This document shows positions 46,858-55,689 of a DNA stretch of 64,000 nt, piece by piece. The DNA comes from Chryseobacterium culicis (GTDB lineage: Bacteria; Bacteroidota; Bacteroidia; Flavobacteriales; Weeksellaceae). The position numbers and the translations under genes are program-made. The notes beneath the pieces were generated by a model that saw only the letters and a program-made list of their open reading frames with translations, did not search any database and was not told the DNA's origin. Location: NCBI RefSeq assembly GCF_002979755.1, contig NZ_PCPP01000001.1:1644665-1708664 (forward strand), given 5' to 3'. Every line of letters begins with the position of its first letter. Position 1 is the stretch's first letter.

Positions 46858-47177
46858 GTGAAATTATAGTTTTTCTATAAGACCACTATCTTCACAAGTT
46901 TGTTACATCAAAAAATAAAAAAAATTAAATAAAGACTTAGTTCCCAGCAATATATCAGCATTTAATGTAAACATAAATTAAAAATCAATACACATTTTTC
47001 AATAAAGCAACGAAATACGAATCACTTCCATAATAAATAATCTTAAAAAAATATTTTATACGTAATTTAAATTTCACTTAAAAAAAGTTGTAAAACCACT
47101 GCAGATTACATAAATATTTTACTATCCCTATAAGAAAAATAAGTTTTTTACCCGCAGATTCTCCAAAGGCTCACCAA
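46858..47177. other. AT-rich gap upstream of the barrel gene
   Basis: About 320 bases of AT-rich sequence without a convincing ORF or repeat; it should hold the promoter of the barrel protein gene, but no exact TAnnTTTG was found near its ATG. Confidence 0.4.
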
Positions 47178-47206
47178 TAAAAAAAGCCCGGATCTCACCC
47201 GGGCCG
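47178..47206 (-). terminator. Terminator of the DUF2652 gene
   Basis: Minus strand: GCCCGG pairs with CCGGGC around an 7-base loop, followed by a T run (AAAAAA on the plus strand at 47178-47185). Confidence 0.75.
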
Positions 47207-47250
47207 CTAGCAATAGCAAATTTACAAGGAATACTATTAAAAAATATACG

Positions 47251-47802
47251 CTAGTTTACATTTTCAAAATAATGGATAACCCCCACTTCAGGCAGACGAA
47301 GGGGTTCTTTATTAAAATCAGACTCTCTATTTTTACTGCTTTCCAGAAAAGAATTACTGAAAAGTGCATAAGAAGGCTTTTCTGCCATTCCGTTTTTCAA
47401 AAGCTGATGGGCTTCCACAATCGTTTTTCCATATAGCTTTCTGAAGTTTCCAATATTGTATTGTGAAAAGGATCCATAATGCACAATAAACTTGAGAGCC
47501 AGATCAATGGTAGTGCTTAAACTTTTACTCAACTCCTCTATTTTCCTGTTGAAGGCACTTCTCATCTTCCACAGCATTTTTGAAATACTCTGATAAGACG
47601 GATTTTCATCATAACGGTAAAATAAAATGGCATCTCCCTCAATCTCGGAAATTTCAAAGTACTGATCGTTCACATCAATCAGTGTAGACAATAACTGTCT
47701 TACAATATACTCGCCTGTATACAATTTTGTATTGAACACAAATTCGGTAAATCCGCTGAAATCCGGAATAAGAATGATCCCCTCTTGTATATTTGTCTTC
47801 AT
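47251..47802 (-). CDS. DUF2652 protein with nucleotidyl-cyclase-like pattern
   Basis: A 183-residue cytoplasmic protein. The opening GIILIPDFSGFTEFVF and the later ISEIEGDAILFYRYDENP match DUF2652, which looks like the class III nucleotidyl cyclase fold (DxxGFT and GD pair). The catalytic set is incomplete in the sense that no second metal or base-recognition motif is obvious, so enzyme activity is unproven. A terminator separates it from the upstream efflux operon, so it is a separate unit. Confidence 0.8.
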   Translation of the reverse strand: MKTNIQEGIILIPDFSGFTEFVFNTKLYTGEYIVRQLLSTLIDVNDQYFEISEIEGDAILFYRYDENPSYQSISKMLWKMRSAFNRKIEELSKSLSTTIDLALKFIVHYGSFSQYNIGNFRKLYGKTIVEAHQLLKNGMAEKPSYALFSNSFLESSKNRESDFNKEPLRLPEVGVIHYFENVN

Positions 47803-47814
47803 AATGATAATGGA

Positions 47815-47850
47815 TTAAAAACCTGCTTCATCCTTACAGACGAAGCAGAT
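47815..47850 (-). terminator. Terminator of the RND efflux operon
   Basis: Minus strand: CTGCTTC-GTCTGTAAGGAT-GAAGCAG followed by GTTTTTAAT, 14 bases after the stop of the outer-membrane factor gene. Confidence 0.78.
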
Positions 47851-47861
47851 TCAATTTTACT

Positions 47862-49274
47862 TTATTGCCACCCGCCTCCTACAGAACGGTAAAGTGCTGT
47901 AATAGCATTCAGTCTCTGGGTTTTCAGAGAAGCCAATTCCAGTTCTGCCTGAAGTTTATTCGTTTGTGCCATAATTACTTCCACATAAGTTGCTGAATTG
48001 TATTTAAATAACAGATCAGCCTTCTTCACTGCCTCACCCGATTTCACGGCCAGTCCTTCTGCAATTTTCTGCTGTTCTTCCAGTTTTTGGATTTGTATCA
48101 GTGCATCAGAAACTTCTCCTACTGCTTTTAAAACAGACTGCTTAAAATTGAGTTCAGCCTGATCAGCAACTACTTTAGATTGTTCATATTGTGTTTTCAA
48201 CTGTTTCCCATTCAGAATAGGCTGGGCTACAGCGCCTGCCACCATTCCGAAAAGCGATCCCGGAACACTGAACCATTTGCTGATCTGAAAGGCATTCACA
48301 CCTCCCTGCGCCGTAATATTCAGTGAAGGATACATGCTCATTTTCGCCACGTGAATGGCTGCTGCATTTTTTCTTACTTCAAGTTCAGCTGTTTTGATAT
48401 CCGGTCTGTAGCTCAATAATTCTGAAGGAATTCCTGCAGCAATATGGTCCGGAGACTGTACATTATTCAGGCTTGCACTTCTTTCAATTTTCCCCGGCAT
48501 AGACCCTGTCAGCAGGCTCAAAGCATTTTCCTGGGTTGTTACAGAACTTTCAATAGCCGGAATTGATTTCAGAATCTGATCTTTCACAATTTCCTGCTGC
48601 TGTACAGCCAATGCTGTAGTAAGCCCAAGCTCCTGCTGTTTGGTCAGAAATTTCAGCGTATTATCCGCATAAGCAAGATTGGATTTTGTAATTTCCAACT
48701 GAGTATCCAGCATCAAAAGGTTATAATATCCTTGTACTACAGCAGATACAACTTGGGTTTTTACTGCTTTTGCCGCTTCCTGTGTTTTAAGATATTCTGC
48801 TAAAGCCTGTTCCTTTCTTCCTTTAATCTTTCCCCAGATATCGGCTTCCCAGGAGAAACTCAAAGAAGTTGTATAGTCTTCCATATACCTTTTTCCCATA
48901 AACTGTCCGGCCATCATTCCGTTCATGCTGTTGTCTGAAGGACGGTTGATATTGGCATTGGCAGAAGCACTAACAGTCGGAATATTTGCCCATTTGCTCT
49001 GATTGTAAGCTAATGATGCAAATTCTATCTGTTTTAAGGCGACCTGAAGATCGTTATTTTGCACGATCGCTTTATCTATCAATCCTACAAGAACAGGATC
49101 TTTAAAAAAGTCTTTGTAGCTGATCTTCGCAATATTTTCATGAGAATCCGCTACAATGCTGTCACTTCGGAAAGCTTCAGGCATTTTTACTTCAGGCTGT
49201 TCATATTTCTGAACTTTACAGGAGATTGCGGTTCCCGAAATGAATGCGATATATGCTATATTTTTAATTTTCAT
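47862..49274 (-). CDS. Outer membrane factor of RND efflux pump (OprM/TolC family lipoprotein)
   Basis: Third gene of the efflux operon; forms the outer-membrane channel. The 470-residue protein has a lipoprotein signal (lipidated Cys19 in GTAISCKV) and two OEP repeats of long helices (LKQIEFASLAYNQSKWANIPT, later ELEVRKNAAAIHVAKMSMYPS), with VGEVSDALIQIQ and ALYRSVGGGW at the end. Start chosen at 49272-49274; a longer reading from 49304 overlaps the pump gene stop and lacks the lipobox position. Confidence 0.93.
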   Translation of the reverse strand: MKIKNIAYIAFISGTAISCKVQKYEQPEVKMPEAFRSDSIVADSHENIAKISYKDFFKDPVLVGLIDKAIVQNNDLQVALKQIEFASLAYNQSKWANIPTVSASANANINRPSDNSMNGMMAGQFMGKRYMEDYTTSLSFSWEADIWGKIKGRKEQALAEYLKTQEAAKAVKTQVVSAVVQGYYNLLMLDTQLEITKSNLAYADNTLKFLTKQQELGLTTALAVQQQEIVKDQILKSIPAIESSVTTQENALSLLTGSMPGKIERSASLNNVQSPDHIAAGIPSELLSYRPDIKTAELEVRKNAAAIHVAKMSMYPSLNITAQGGVNAFQISKWFSVPGSLFGMVAGAVAQPILNGKQLKTQYEQSKVVADQAELNFKQSVLKAVGEVSDALIQIQKLEEQQKIAEGLAVKSGEAVKKADLLFKYNSATYVEVIMAQTNKLQAELELASLKTQRLNAITALYRSVGGGWQ

Positions 49275-49291
49275 TGTTAAAATCATTTGAA

Positions 49292-52200
49292 TTAATATTC
49301 CCAATCCGCGTCGGTTACTACTTTTCCGTTGATTCTTTCATGCAAGGCCTGAAACACTACGAAAAGAACAGGAACTACGAAAATTCCCAAGATCGTTCCG
49401 AAAAGCATCCCTGAAATGGCGGCATATCCAATAGAATGGTTCCCCATTGCAGAAGGTCCAACCACAAAGATCAATGGGATCAATCCGGTAATAAATGCCA
49501 GAGAGGTCATCAAAATAGGACGTAAACGGGCTTTTGCTCCTTCCACCGCAGAGGCAATAAGACTTTTCCCTGCTCTACGTCTCTGAATCGCAAATTCCAC
49601 GATCAGGATACCATTTTTTGCTAACAACCCAATCAACATTACGAGAGCAATCTGTACATAAATATTATTGGATAATTCCGCGAATGTAATTCCCACAAAT
49701 ACTCCGGAAAGCCCCACCGGAATGGCAATTAATACAGCTAATGGAAGGATATAACTTTCATATTGAGCAGATAAAAGGAAGAATACAAACACGATACATA
49801 ATCCGAAGATCATAACAGATTGTGAGCTTGAACCCGCTTCTTCACGGCTCATTCCTTTATAATCGTAAGTATATCCCGGAGGAAGTACCTGCTTGCTCAC
49901 TTCTTCAATGGCTGCCATAGCCTGTCCGGTACTATATCCCGGAGCTGCCATTACTGTTAAATTGGATGAATTAAACAGGTTGAAACGGTCTACTACTTCA
50001 GCTCCCGTTACCTGTTTCAGGCTTACCAATGTATTGATAGGAACCATCTGACCTAAATTATTTTTAACAAAAATTCCGTTCAGGGATTCTTTATCTTGTC
50101 TTGTCTCTGGTGTAGATTGTACCAGAACTCTGTAATACTTTCCAAATCTATTGAAATCAGATGCCTGAATACTTCCATAATATCCCTGCATTACTCCTAA
50201 CACATCAGAAACATTGACTCCCAGTTGGGCAGATTTCACTTCATCTACAAGCACTTCAAACTGCGGATACGTAACATCGAAAGTGGTAAATGCTACCGCC
50301 ACTTCAGGTCTCTGCATCAAAGCTCCCATCATTCCGTAAGAAATATTTCCTAAATTCTGAAGTTCTCCGTTGGTACGGTCCTGAAGCACAAGCTCCATTC
50401 CACTCGTATTTCCGAAACCGTCTACCGTAGGCGTGTTGATCACAAGGAAATTAGCTCTTTTATCCTGAGAAAGCATTCCCTGAGTTTGTCCTATGATATC
50501 ATTGATATTATTGACAGGTCCTCTCTCACCTCCTTTTTTTAATTTAACGAAAATAGAAGCCGCTGAAGATGACATGGAACCACTGAATAAGTTCAATCCA
50601 TCTACTGAAATCACTTTATCCACAGCAGGATTTTTCATCAGAAGGTCTTCTGTGTCGGAGACTACTTTCGAGGTTCTGTCTTTTGATGCTCCCGGAGCAA
50701 GGTTCGCGGTTACAATGATAAAACTCTGGTCTTCATCCGGAATAAATCCTTTAGGCGTTGTCATAGACATCCATGCAAACAAACCTCCAAAAGCTACAAT
50801 CATAACAAGTGCCACCCATTTTCTTTTCAAAAGGAACAGCACAGCTTTCCCATAACGGAATGTCAGTTTATTAAAGCTGGCATTGAAACCTGCGAAAAAA
50901 CGATCTTTGAAATTCATTTTTTCATGCGTTCCCGGATGGTGTTGCTTTAAGAATAAAGCACATAATGCCGGGCTCAATGTCAAGGCATTGATCGCTGAAA
51001 TCACAATCGCGATAGCCAATGTCAAGGCAAACTGCTGATAAAACAATCCCGTGGAACCACTCATAAAGGCTACCGGAACGAATACAGCAGACATGATTAA
51101 TGTAATAGAAACAATGGCTCCTGTAATTTCACTCATTGCTGACATGGTAGCCGCCCTAGGATTGAGCTTTTTATGTTCCATTTTAGCATGAACCGCTTCC
51201 ACTACTACAATAGCATCATCCACTACAATACCAATGGCGAGCACCAAAGCAAACAACGTAAGAATATTAATAGAGAACCCGAAAACCTTCATAAAGAAGA
51301 ATGTTCCTACAATAGATACCGGAACTGCTATAGCCGGAATCAACGTGGAGCGGAAATCCTGAAGGAAGATATACACTACTATGAATACCAGAATAAATGC
51401 CTCTATCAATGTATGAATAACCTGCTCTATGGATTGATCCAGTGCATCTTTTGTAGCATAGGGAATTTCATAATCCATTCCTGCAGGGAAAGATTTTTCC
51501 AGTTCTTTCATTCTTTCCTGAAGGGCGATCTGCACTTCATTCGCGTTAGATCCTGCCATCTGGAAGATCGCCATCGTTACGGATGCTTTTTTATTATAAT
51601 TGGAAGATACTGTATAACTGTAGGCTCCAAATTCTACTTTGGCAATGTCTTTTAACTTCAAGACAGATCCATCATTCAATGCTTTAATGGTAATGTTTTC
51701 ATACTGTTCAGGTTCTGTAAATTTTCCTTTGTAGCGAAGAACATATTCCATCACTTCTTTACTTCTCTCTCCTAATCTTCCGGGTGCTGCTTCAAGGTTT
51801 TGAGTCTGAATAGCACGGGAAACATCGGAGGGTGTAAGATTGTAGGAAGTCAGTTTATTCGGATCCAGCCAGATACGCATGGAGTAATCTTTATTTCCAT
51901 ATACCATGGCATCCCCTACTCCTTTTACTCTTTTCAGTTCCGGAACAATGTTGATTTTCGCATAGTTTTCAAGGAAAAGATCACTCATCGTACCATCTTT
52001 ACTGGTCAGAGAAACCATGGCAATCATACTGTTCTGTCTTTTCACGGTGGTGATTCCCGCCTGGATTACCTCTGCAGGAAGCTGATTGGTCACCTGTGCC
52101 ACTCTGTTCTGAACGTTAATGGCGGCCTGATCCGGATCTGTTCCTAATTTAAAAATAACAGTAATACTCAATGTCCCGTCATTACTCGCAGTAGAAGTAA

Positions 52201-52432
52201 TATAGTCCATATTTTCCACTCCATTGATGGCATTTTCCAATGGTGGTGCTACTGACCTGGCAATTGTTTCAGCATTAGCTCCCGGATAAGCAGCTGTTAC
52301 CATAACGGTAGGAGGTGCGATGTCCGGAAATTTTGTAATCGGAAGGCTTACCATCCCGACGATCCCCAGAATAACAAGCAATACGGAAATAACCGTTGCC
52401 AGTACGGGTCTTTTTATAATTTTCTTTAACAT
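49292..52432 (-). CDS. RND multidrug efflux permease (AcrB/HAE1 type)
   Basis: Inner-membrane proton-driven drug pump of 1046 residues, full AcrB length. Twelve helices and two large periplasmic loops are evident. The proton-relay Asp pair is D405-D406 in GIVVDDAIVVVEAV. N-terminus MLKKIIKRPVLATVISVLLVILG and PISKFPDIAPPTVMVTAAYPGANAET-like loop are typical of HAE1 members. Nine bases after the adaptor gene; stop precedes the outer-membrane factor. Confidence 0.96.
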   Translation of the reverse strand: MLKKIIKRPVLATVISVLLVILGIVGMVSLPITKFPDIAPPTVMVTAAYPGANAETIARSVAPPLENAINGVENMDYITSTASNDGTLSITVIFKLGTDPDQAAINVQNRVAQVTNQLPAEVIQAGITTVKRQNSMIAMVSLTSKDGTMSDLFLENYAKINIVPELKRVKGVGDAMVYGNKDYSMRIWLDPNKLTSYNLTPSDVSRAIQTQNLEAAPGRLGERSKEVMEYVLRYKGKFTEPEQYENITIKALNDGSVLKLKDIAKVEFGAYSYTVSSNYNKKASVTMAIFQMAGSNANEVQIALQERMKELEKSFPAGMDYEIPYATKDALDQSIEQVIHTLIEAFILVFIVVYIFLQDFRSTLIPAIAVPVSIVGTFFFMKVFGFSINILTLFALVLAIGIVVDDAIVVVEAVHAKMEHKKLNPRAATMSAMSEITGAIVSITLIMSAVFVPVAFMSGSTGLFYQQFALTLAIAIVISAINALTLSPALCALFLKQHHPGTHEKMNFKDRFFAGFNASFNKLTFRYGKAVLFLLKRKWVALVMIVAFGGLFAWMSMTTPKGFIPDEDQSFIIVTANLAPGASKDRTSKVVSDTEDLLMKNPAVDKVISVDGLNLFSGSMSSSAASIFVKLKKGGERGPVNNINDIIGQTQGMLSQDKRANFLVINTPTVDGFGNTSGMELVLQDRTNGELQNLGNISYGMMGALMQRPEVAVAFTTFDVTYPQFEVLVDEVKSAQLGVNVSDVLGVMQGYYGSIQASDFNRFGKYYRVLVQSTPETRQDKESLNGIFVKNNLGQMVPINTLVSLKQVTGAEVVDRFNLFNSSNLTVMAAPGYSTGQAMAAIEEVSKQVLPPGYTYDYKGMSREEAGSSSQSVMIFGLCIVFVFFLLSAQYESYILPLAVLIAIPVGLSGVFVGITFAELSNNIYVQIALVMLIGLLAKNGILIVEFAIQRRRAGKSLIASAVEGAKARLRPILMTSLAFITGLIPLIFVVGPSAMGNHSIGYAAISGMLFGTILGIFVVPVLFVVFQALHERINGKVVTDADWEY

Positions 52433-52441
52433 GACTTCTTC

Positions 52442-53587
52442 TTAGGATTTTTTCTGTTGAGCATTTTTCTTTTGTGCCACTACAGGAGTTCCCGGCTGCA
52501 ATCGGTCAAAACCGCTGGTGATATATTCATCGCCTGCTTTAAGCCCTTTCGCTACAATAAAATTATCGCCTGCTTTTCCGTTTACTTCAATAGGAAGCAT
52601 TGCGGCTTTTCCTCCCTGAATAGTAAATACAAAAACTTTATCCTGAATGGTTCTGGTAGAGGCAATAGGAAGTAAAACAACATTGCCGTAGAACTGATCC
52701 AGTATAATTTTACCTGTATTCCCACTTCTCAAAAGGTTGTTGGGATTGTTGAATTTTGCTCTTAAAGTAATGGATCCTGTTGTTTTATTGAACTGTCCTT
52801 CTACAGCATCAATCTTTCCTGTTTCAGCATATTTTTCACCTCCCGAAAGCAATAATGATACTGCCGGAGTATTTTTAATGACCTCATCAATACTGCTTCC
52901 TGTGTACTGCTTCTGGAAATTATTAAAATCATTTTCGCTCAGGCTGAAGTAAGTATATACCTGGTGAATATCTGATAATAAGGTAATGGGTTCCTGATTT
53001 CCCGGAGTCATTAAACTTCCCAGACGATAGTTGAATCTTCCGATAAATCCGCTTACCGGAGCTTTAATGGTGGAGAAGTTTAAATTGATTTTAGCCGATT
53101 CAATGGTAGAAGTGGATTGGCTTACTGCTCCACGTGCCGCATTATAAGCTGCTTCAGCTTCTTTCACCTGAATATCTGAAACCATTTTGTTTCTAAAGAG
53201 TTCTTTTTTTCTGTCCAGATCAATTTTAGAGGTTGAAAGATTAGCCTGAGCGGTAATTAAAGATGCCTGAGCACTTTTAAGCTGCTCACGGAAAACCTGA
53301 TCTTCAATTTTGAACAATGGCTGTCCTGCTCTCACAAAATCACCTTCATCTACAAAAATTTTGCTTAAATATCCTGTTACCTGAGGTCTTATTTCCACAT
53401 TGGAAACCCCTTCAATAGATGCTGCATATTCTCTGGAAACAGAAGCGTCTCCCTGTGTTACTTTTGCCACGGGTAGTTCCGGTGCCTGCTGCTGATAGCC
53501 CTGGTTTTGATTATTCTTCTTACAACCCGCCAATACAATCAGCGAGAGGAAAAGTAGAGTCGATTTTTGAATAAAAAATCTTTGCAT
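52442..53587 (-). CDS. Periplasmic adaptor of RND pump (AcrA/MexA type lipoprotein)
   Basis: Membrane-fusion protein of 381 residues; lipobox VLAGC with Cys22. The biotinyl-lipoyl halves GVSNVEIRPQVTGYLSKIFVDEGDFVRAGQPLFKIED and FSTIKAPVSGFIGRFNYRLGS flank a helical hairpin (residues 90-150). The C-terminal beta domain includes GKAGDNFIVAKGLKAGDEYIT. Start at 53585-53587, giving the lipoprotein signal. First gene of the operon; an AraC regulator sits 217 bases upstream on the same strand. Confidence 0.94.
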   Translation of the reverse strand: MQRFFIQKSTLLFLSLIVLAGCKKNNQNQGYQQQAPELPVAKVTQGDASVSREYAASIEGVSNVEIRPQVTGYLSKIFVDEGDFVRAGQPLFKIEDQVFREQLKSAQASLITAQANLSTSKIDLDRKKELFRNKMVSDIQVKEAEAAYNAARGAVSQSTSTIESAKINLNFSTIKAPVSGFIGRFNYRLGSLMTPGNQEPITLLSDIHQVYTYFSLSENDFNNFQKQYTGSSIDEVIKNTPAVSLLLSGGEKYAETGKIDAVEGQFNKTTGSITLRAKFNNPNNLLRSGNTGKIILDQFYGNVVLLPIASTRTIQDKVFVFTIQGGKAAMLPIEVNGKAGDNFIVAKGLKAGDEYITSGFDRLQPGTPVVAQKKNAQQKKS

Positions 53588-53803
53588 AACAATAGTCCTT
53601 TTAAATTTTCCGCACAAAAATCGAACGAAAAAAATTCAATAGGATTATTCGAAAAACCCCTTGTTTTGTCAAAAAGACTCCTTATTTTTAAAAACATGAG
53701 AAATATCATTCATAGACAGTATAAATGACAATATTTAATATTTTAAATCAAAATAGTATTCAATTTTGGCAAAAAGACATCTAAAAATACAACCCATTGA
53801 CTA

Positions 53804-54718
53804 TCAATACAAATCATCTTTTCTGTATTCTAAAGGAGATCTTCCTGTATGTTTTTTGAAAAATTTGCTAAAAGAAGCCTGATCAGAAAAACTTAGCTGT
53901 GATGCTACCTCATTGACATTCAGGTTGGGATTTCTCAATAACAGCCTGGCTTCTACTGCTAAAACCTGATGAATAATATCTCTTGGAGATTTGAACACTG
54001 TTTTATTAATCACTTTTGTAAGGTATTTACGGCTGATAAAAAGTTTATCTGCATAAAACTGAACATTATGTTCTTCTTTGAAATGCTCCTGAACAAGCTT
54101 AAAGAAGCTGGTGGTCAACTCGTCTTCCCTATTGGTTACAACGTGTAGTTTTTCCGTTTTTTTGAAATAATTATCAATTTCGTAGATCACCAGTGAAAAG
54201 TGATGCCAGATCATTTCATTGAAATAATAATTGTCTTTTTCCTTATCATTTAAAACCTGAAGTTCATCGAGATGAAAATTCAGTTTCCTGTACACATCGG
54301 GTTCATTTCTGATGATGTGAGTAGGATCTGATGAAAGGCTTTTCAGAACATTATTTGACTTATAATTAAAGCCTGCGTCAGAAATAAAATTCAATGAGAA
54401 GAAAATATATTTAGCATTATAATCTTCCGAAATTTCATCCACCCAAAAGGTTTCCAGCATTGGGCAAAAAACAATATCCCCTTTAGAGACTTCATAACTC
54501 TTATCATCCAACCTGAACGTAACGTCTCCCTTTTGTATCATAAAAATGCAGAAATAATCTGCACGGTAAGGAATATTCGGTTGTATGATATAGTTCACCT
54601 TATCAATTTCCATCACGACAAATTCCTTGATTCTAAGATCAAATTCCACCTGCTGAAGAACTTCATCAAAAGCGAGCTGCGAAACAAAATCAGGTTTTGG
54701 CTGGGATTTTTTAGGCAT
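53804..54718 (-). CDS. AraC-family regulator upstream of the efflux operon
   Basis: A 304-residue regulator: an N-terminal cupin-like domain (VTFRLDDKSYEVSKGDIVFCP) and a C-terminal double helix-turn-helix (YADKLFISRKYLTKVINKTV; VNEVASQLSFSDQASFSKFFKKHTGRSPLEYR). Same strand as the RND operon and directly upstream, so it is a likely activator. Its own 5' region holds six AATAGGC repeats 48 bases before the ATG. Confidence 0.92.
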   Translation of the reverse strand: MPKKSQPKPDFVSQLAFDEVLQQVEFDLRIKEFVVMEIDKVNYIIQPNIPYRADYFCIFMIQKGDVTFRLDDKSYEVSKGDIVFCPMLETFWVDEISEDYNAKYIFFSLNFISDAGFNYKSNNVLKSLSSDPTHIIRNEPDVYRKLNFHLDELQVLNDKEKDNYYFNEMIWHHFSLVIYEIDNYFKKTEKLHVVTNREDELTTSFFKLVQEHFKEEHNVQFYADKLFISRKYLTKVINKTVFKSPRDIIHQVLAVEARLLLRNPNLNVNEVASQLSFSDQASFSKFFKKHTGRSPLEYRKDDLY

Positions 54719-54765
54719 TGAAAAGGTATTAGAATACGAAGATAGTGATTAAGGAGAAAGGATGA

Positions 54766-54807
54766 AATAGGCAATAGGCAATAGGCAATAGGCAATAGGC
54801 AATAGGC
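54766..54807. repeat. Heptamer microsatellite, AATAGGC x6
   Basis: Six perfect copies of a 7-base unit, located 48-89 bases upstream of the AraC-family gene start and 15 bases past the metallophosphoesterase stop. A change in copy number would shift upstream promoter elements of the regulator by 7 bases. Confidence 0.95.
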
Positions 54808-54822
54808 AAAACTACTTTTTTG

Positions 54823-55569
54823 CTAAACAATAATAATCAGTTCTTTATCATAACCGTTATATTTTTCATCGATATACTCATGAGGATTACAGATAACTTC
54901 TGTTTTTTCAATTTTATATCTGCATGGTGTATGAATATGCCCATGAATCCAGTACAAAGGTTGATATTCTTTGATTATATCTTCCAGATCAGATGCATAA
55001 GCAGAGGTAACGGGATCTTCTTTATAATGCTCCGGCACGGATTGGAGACTGGGAGCATGATGGGTAACGACTATATTTTTAAGTCCTTTTGAATCTTCAA
55101 GACTTTCCTGCAGCCATTGTCGTGAAAGCTGATGAATTTTAAAGGTATCTAATGTTCTCATTTTCGAATAGGAAGGATCTTTCCTGATCATTTTATAGTC
55201 ATTCATTTTAGACTGACAAAGCATTCCGTACTGAACAGGATTCCCGAAGATTGAAAAATCAGTCCATAAGGTAGCCCCATGAAAACGAATTCCGTCAATG
55301 TCTACAAATGCATTTTCCAGCACATGCACATGGGAATTCACAGCCGCTTCTCTGATTTTATTGAGTGTTTTCGGATAGGAACCTTTATAGTATTCATGAT
55401 TGCCCAAAACATAGATGACTGGTTTATTGGGTATTGCTTTTTTAATCCATTCAATCCCTTTGGTTCCTAAATTGACATCACCTGCCAGCACAACAATATC
55501 CGAATGATCAAAACATAATTCCGTACTTCCAAATTCCTGATGAAGATCGCTGATGATCTGTATTTTCAT
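54823..55569 (-). CDS. Calcineurin-like metallophosphoesterase
   Basis: A 248-residue phosphoesterase with the standard metal motifs in order: ISDLHQEF (residues 5-12), VLAGDVNLG, VLGNHEYY, VVTHHAPS and IHGHIHTPC. Substrate not defined. I begin at MKIQIISD (55567-55569); an upstream frame to 55662 adds a hydrophobic stretch, but a TACCTTTG -7 element at 55587-55594 overlaps that part. Confidence 0.92.
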   Translation of the reverse strand: MKIQIISDLHQEFGSTELCFDHSDIVVLAGDVNLGTKGIEWIKKAIPNKPVIYVLGNHEYYKGSYPKTLNKIREAAVNSHVHVLENAFVDIDGIRFHGATLWTDFSIFGNPVQYGMLCQSKMNDYKMIRKDPSYSKMRTLDTFKIHQLSRQWLQESLEDSKGLKNIVVTHHAPSLQSVPEHYKEDPVTSAYASDLEDIIKEYQPLYWIHGHIHTPCRYKIEKTEVICNPHEYIDEKYNGYDKELIIIV

Positions 55570-55586
55570 GATGTTATAGTAAAGCG

Positions 55587-55594
55587 CAAAGGTA
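55587..55594 (-). promoter_or_regulatory. -7 promoter element (TACCTTTG) of the metallophosphoesterase gene
   Basis: Exact TAnnTTTG match 18 bases before the chosen ATG; it excludes the longer upstream start. Confidence 0.55.
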
Positions 55595-55689
55595 GTGAAG
55601 GGAAACAGAATGGCAAAAGAACAAAAAAAGAACCGACACCTAAGCATCGATTCTTTCCTCATATAGTTTGTGTATTTTTAAACCAATTA

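Noticed and set aside
51173..51655. 160-codon open frame antisense to the RND permease gene
   Set aside because: Within a highly conserved coding region; composition is that of a reverse-frame shadow.
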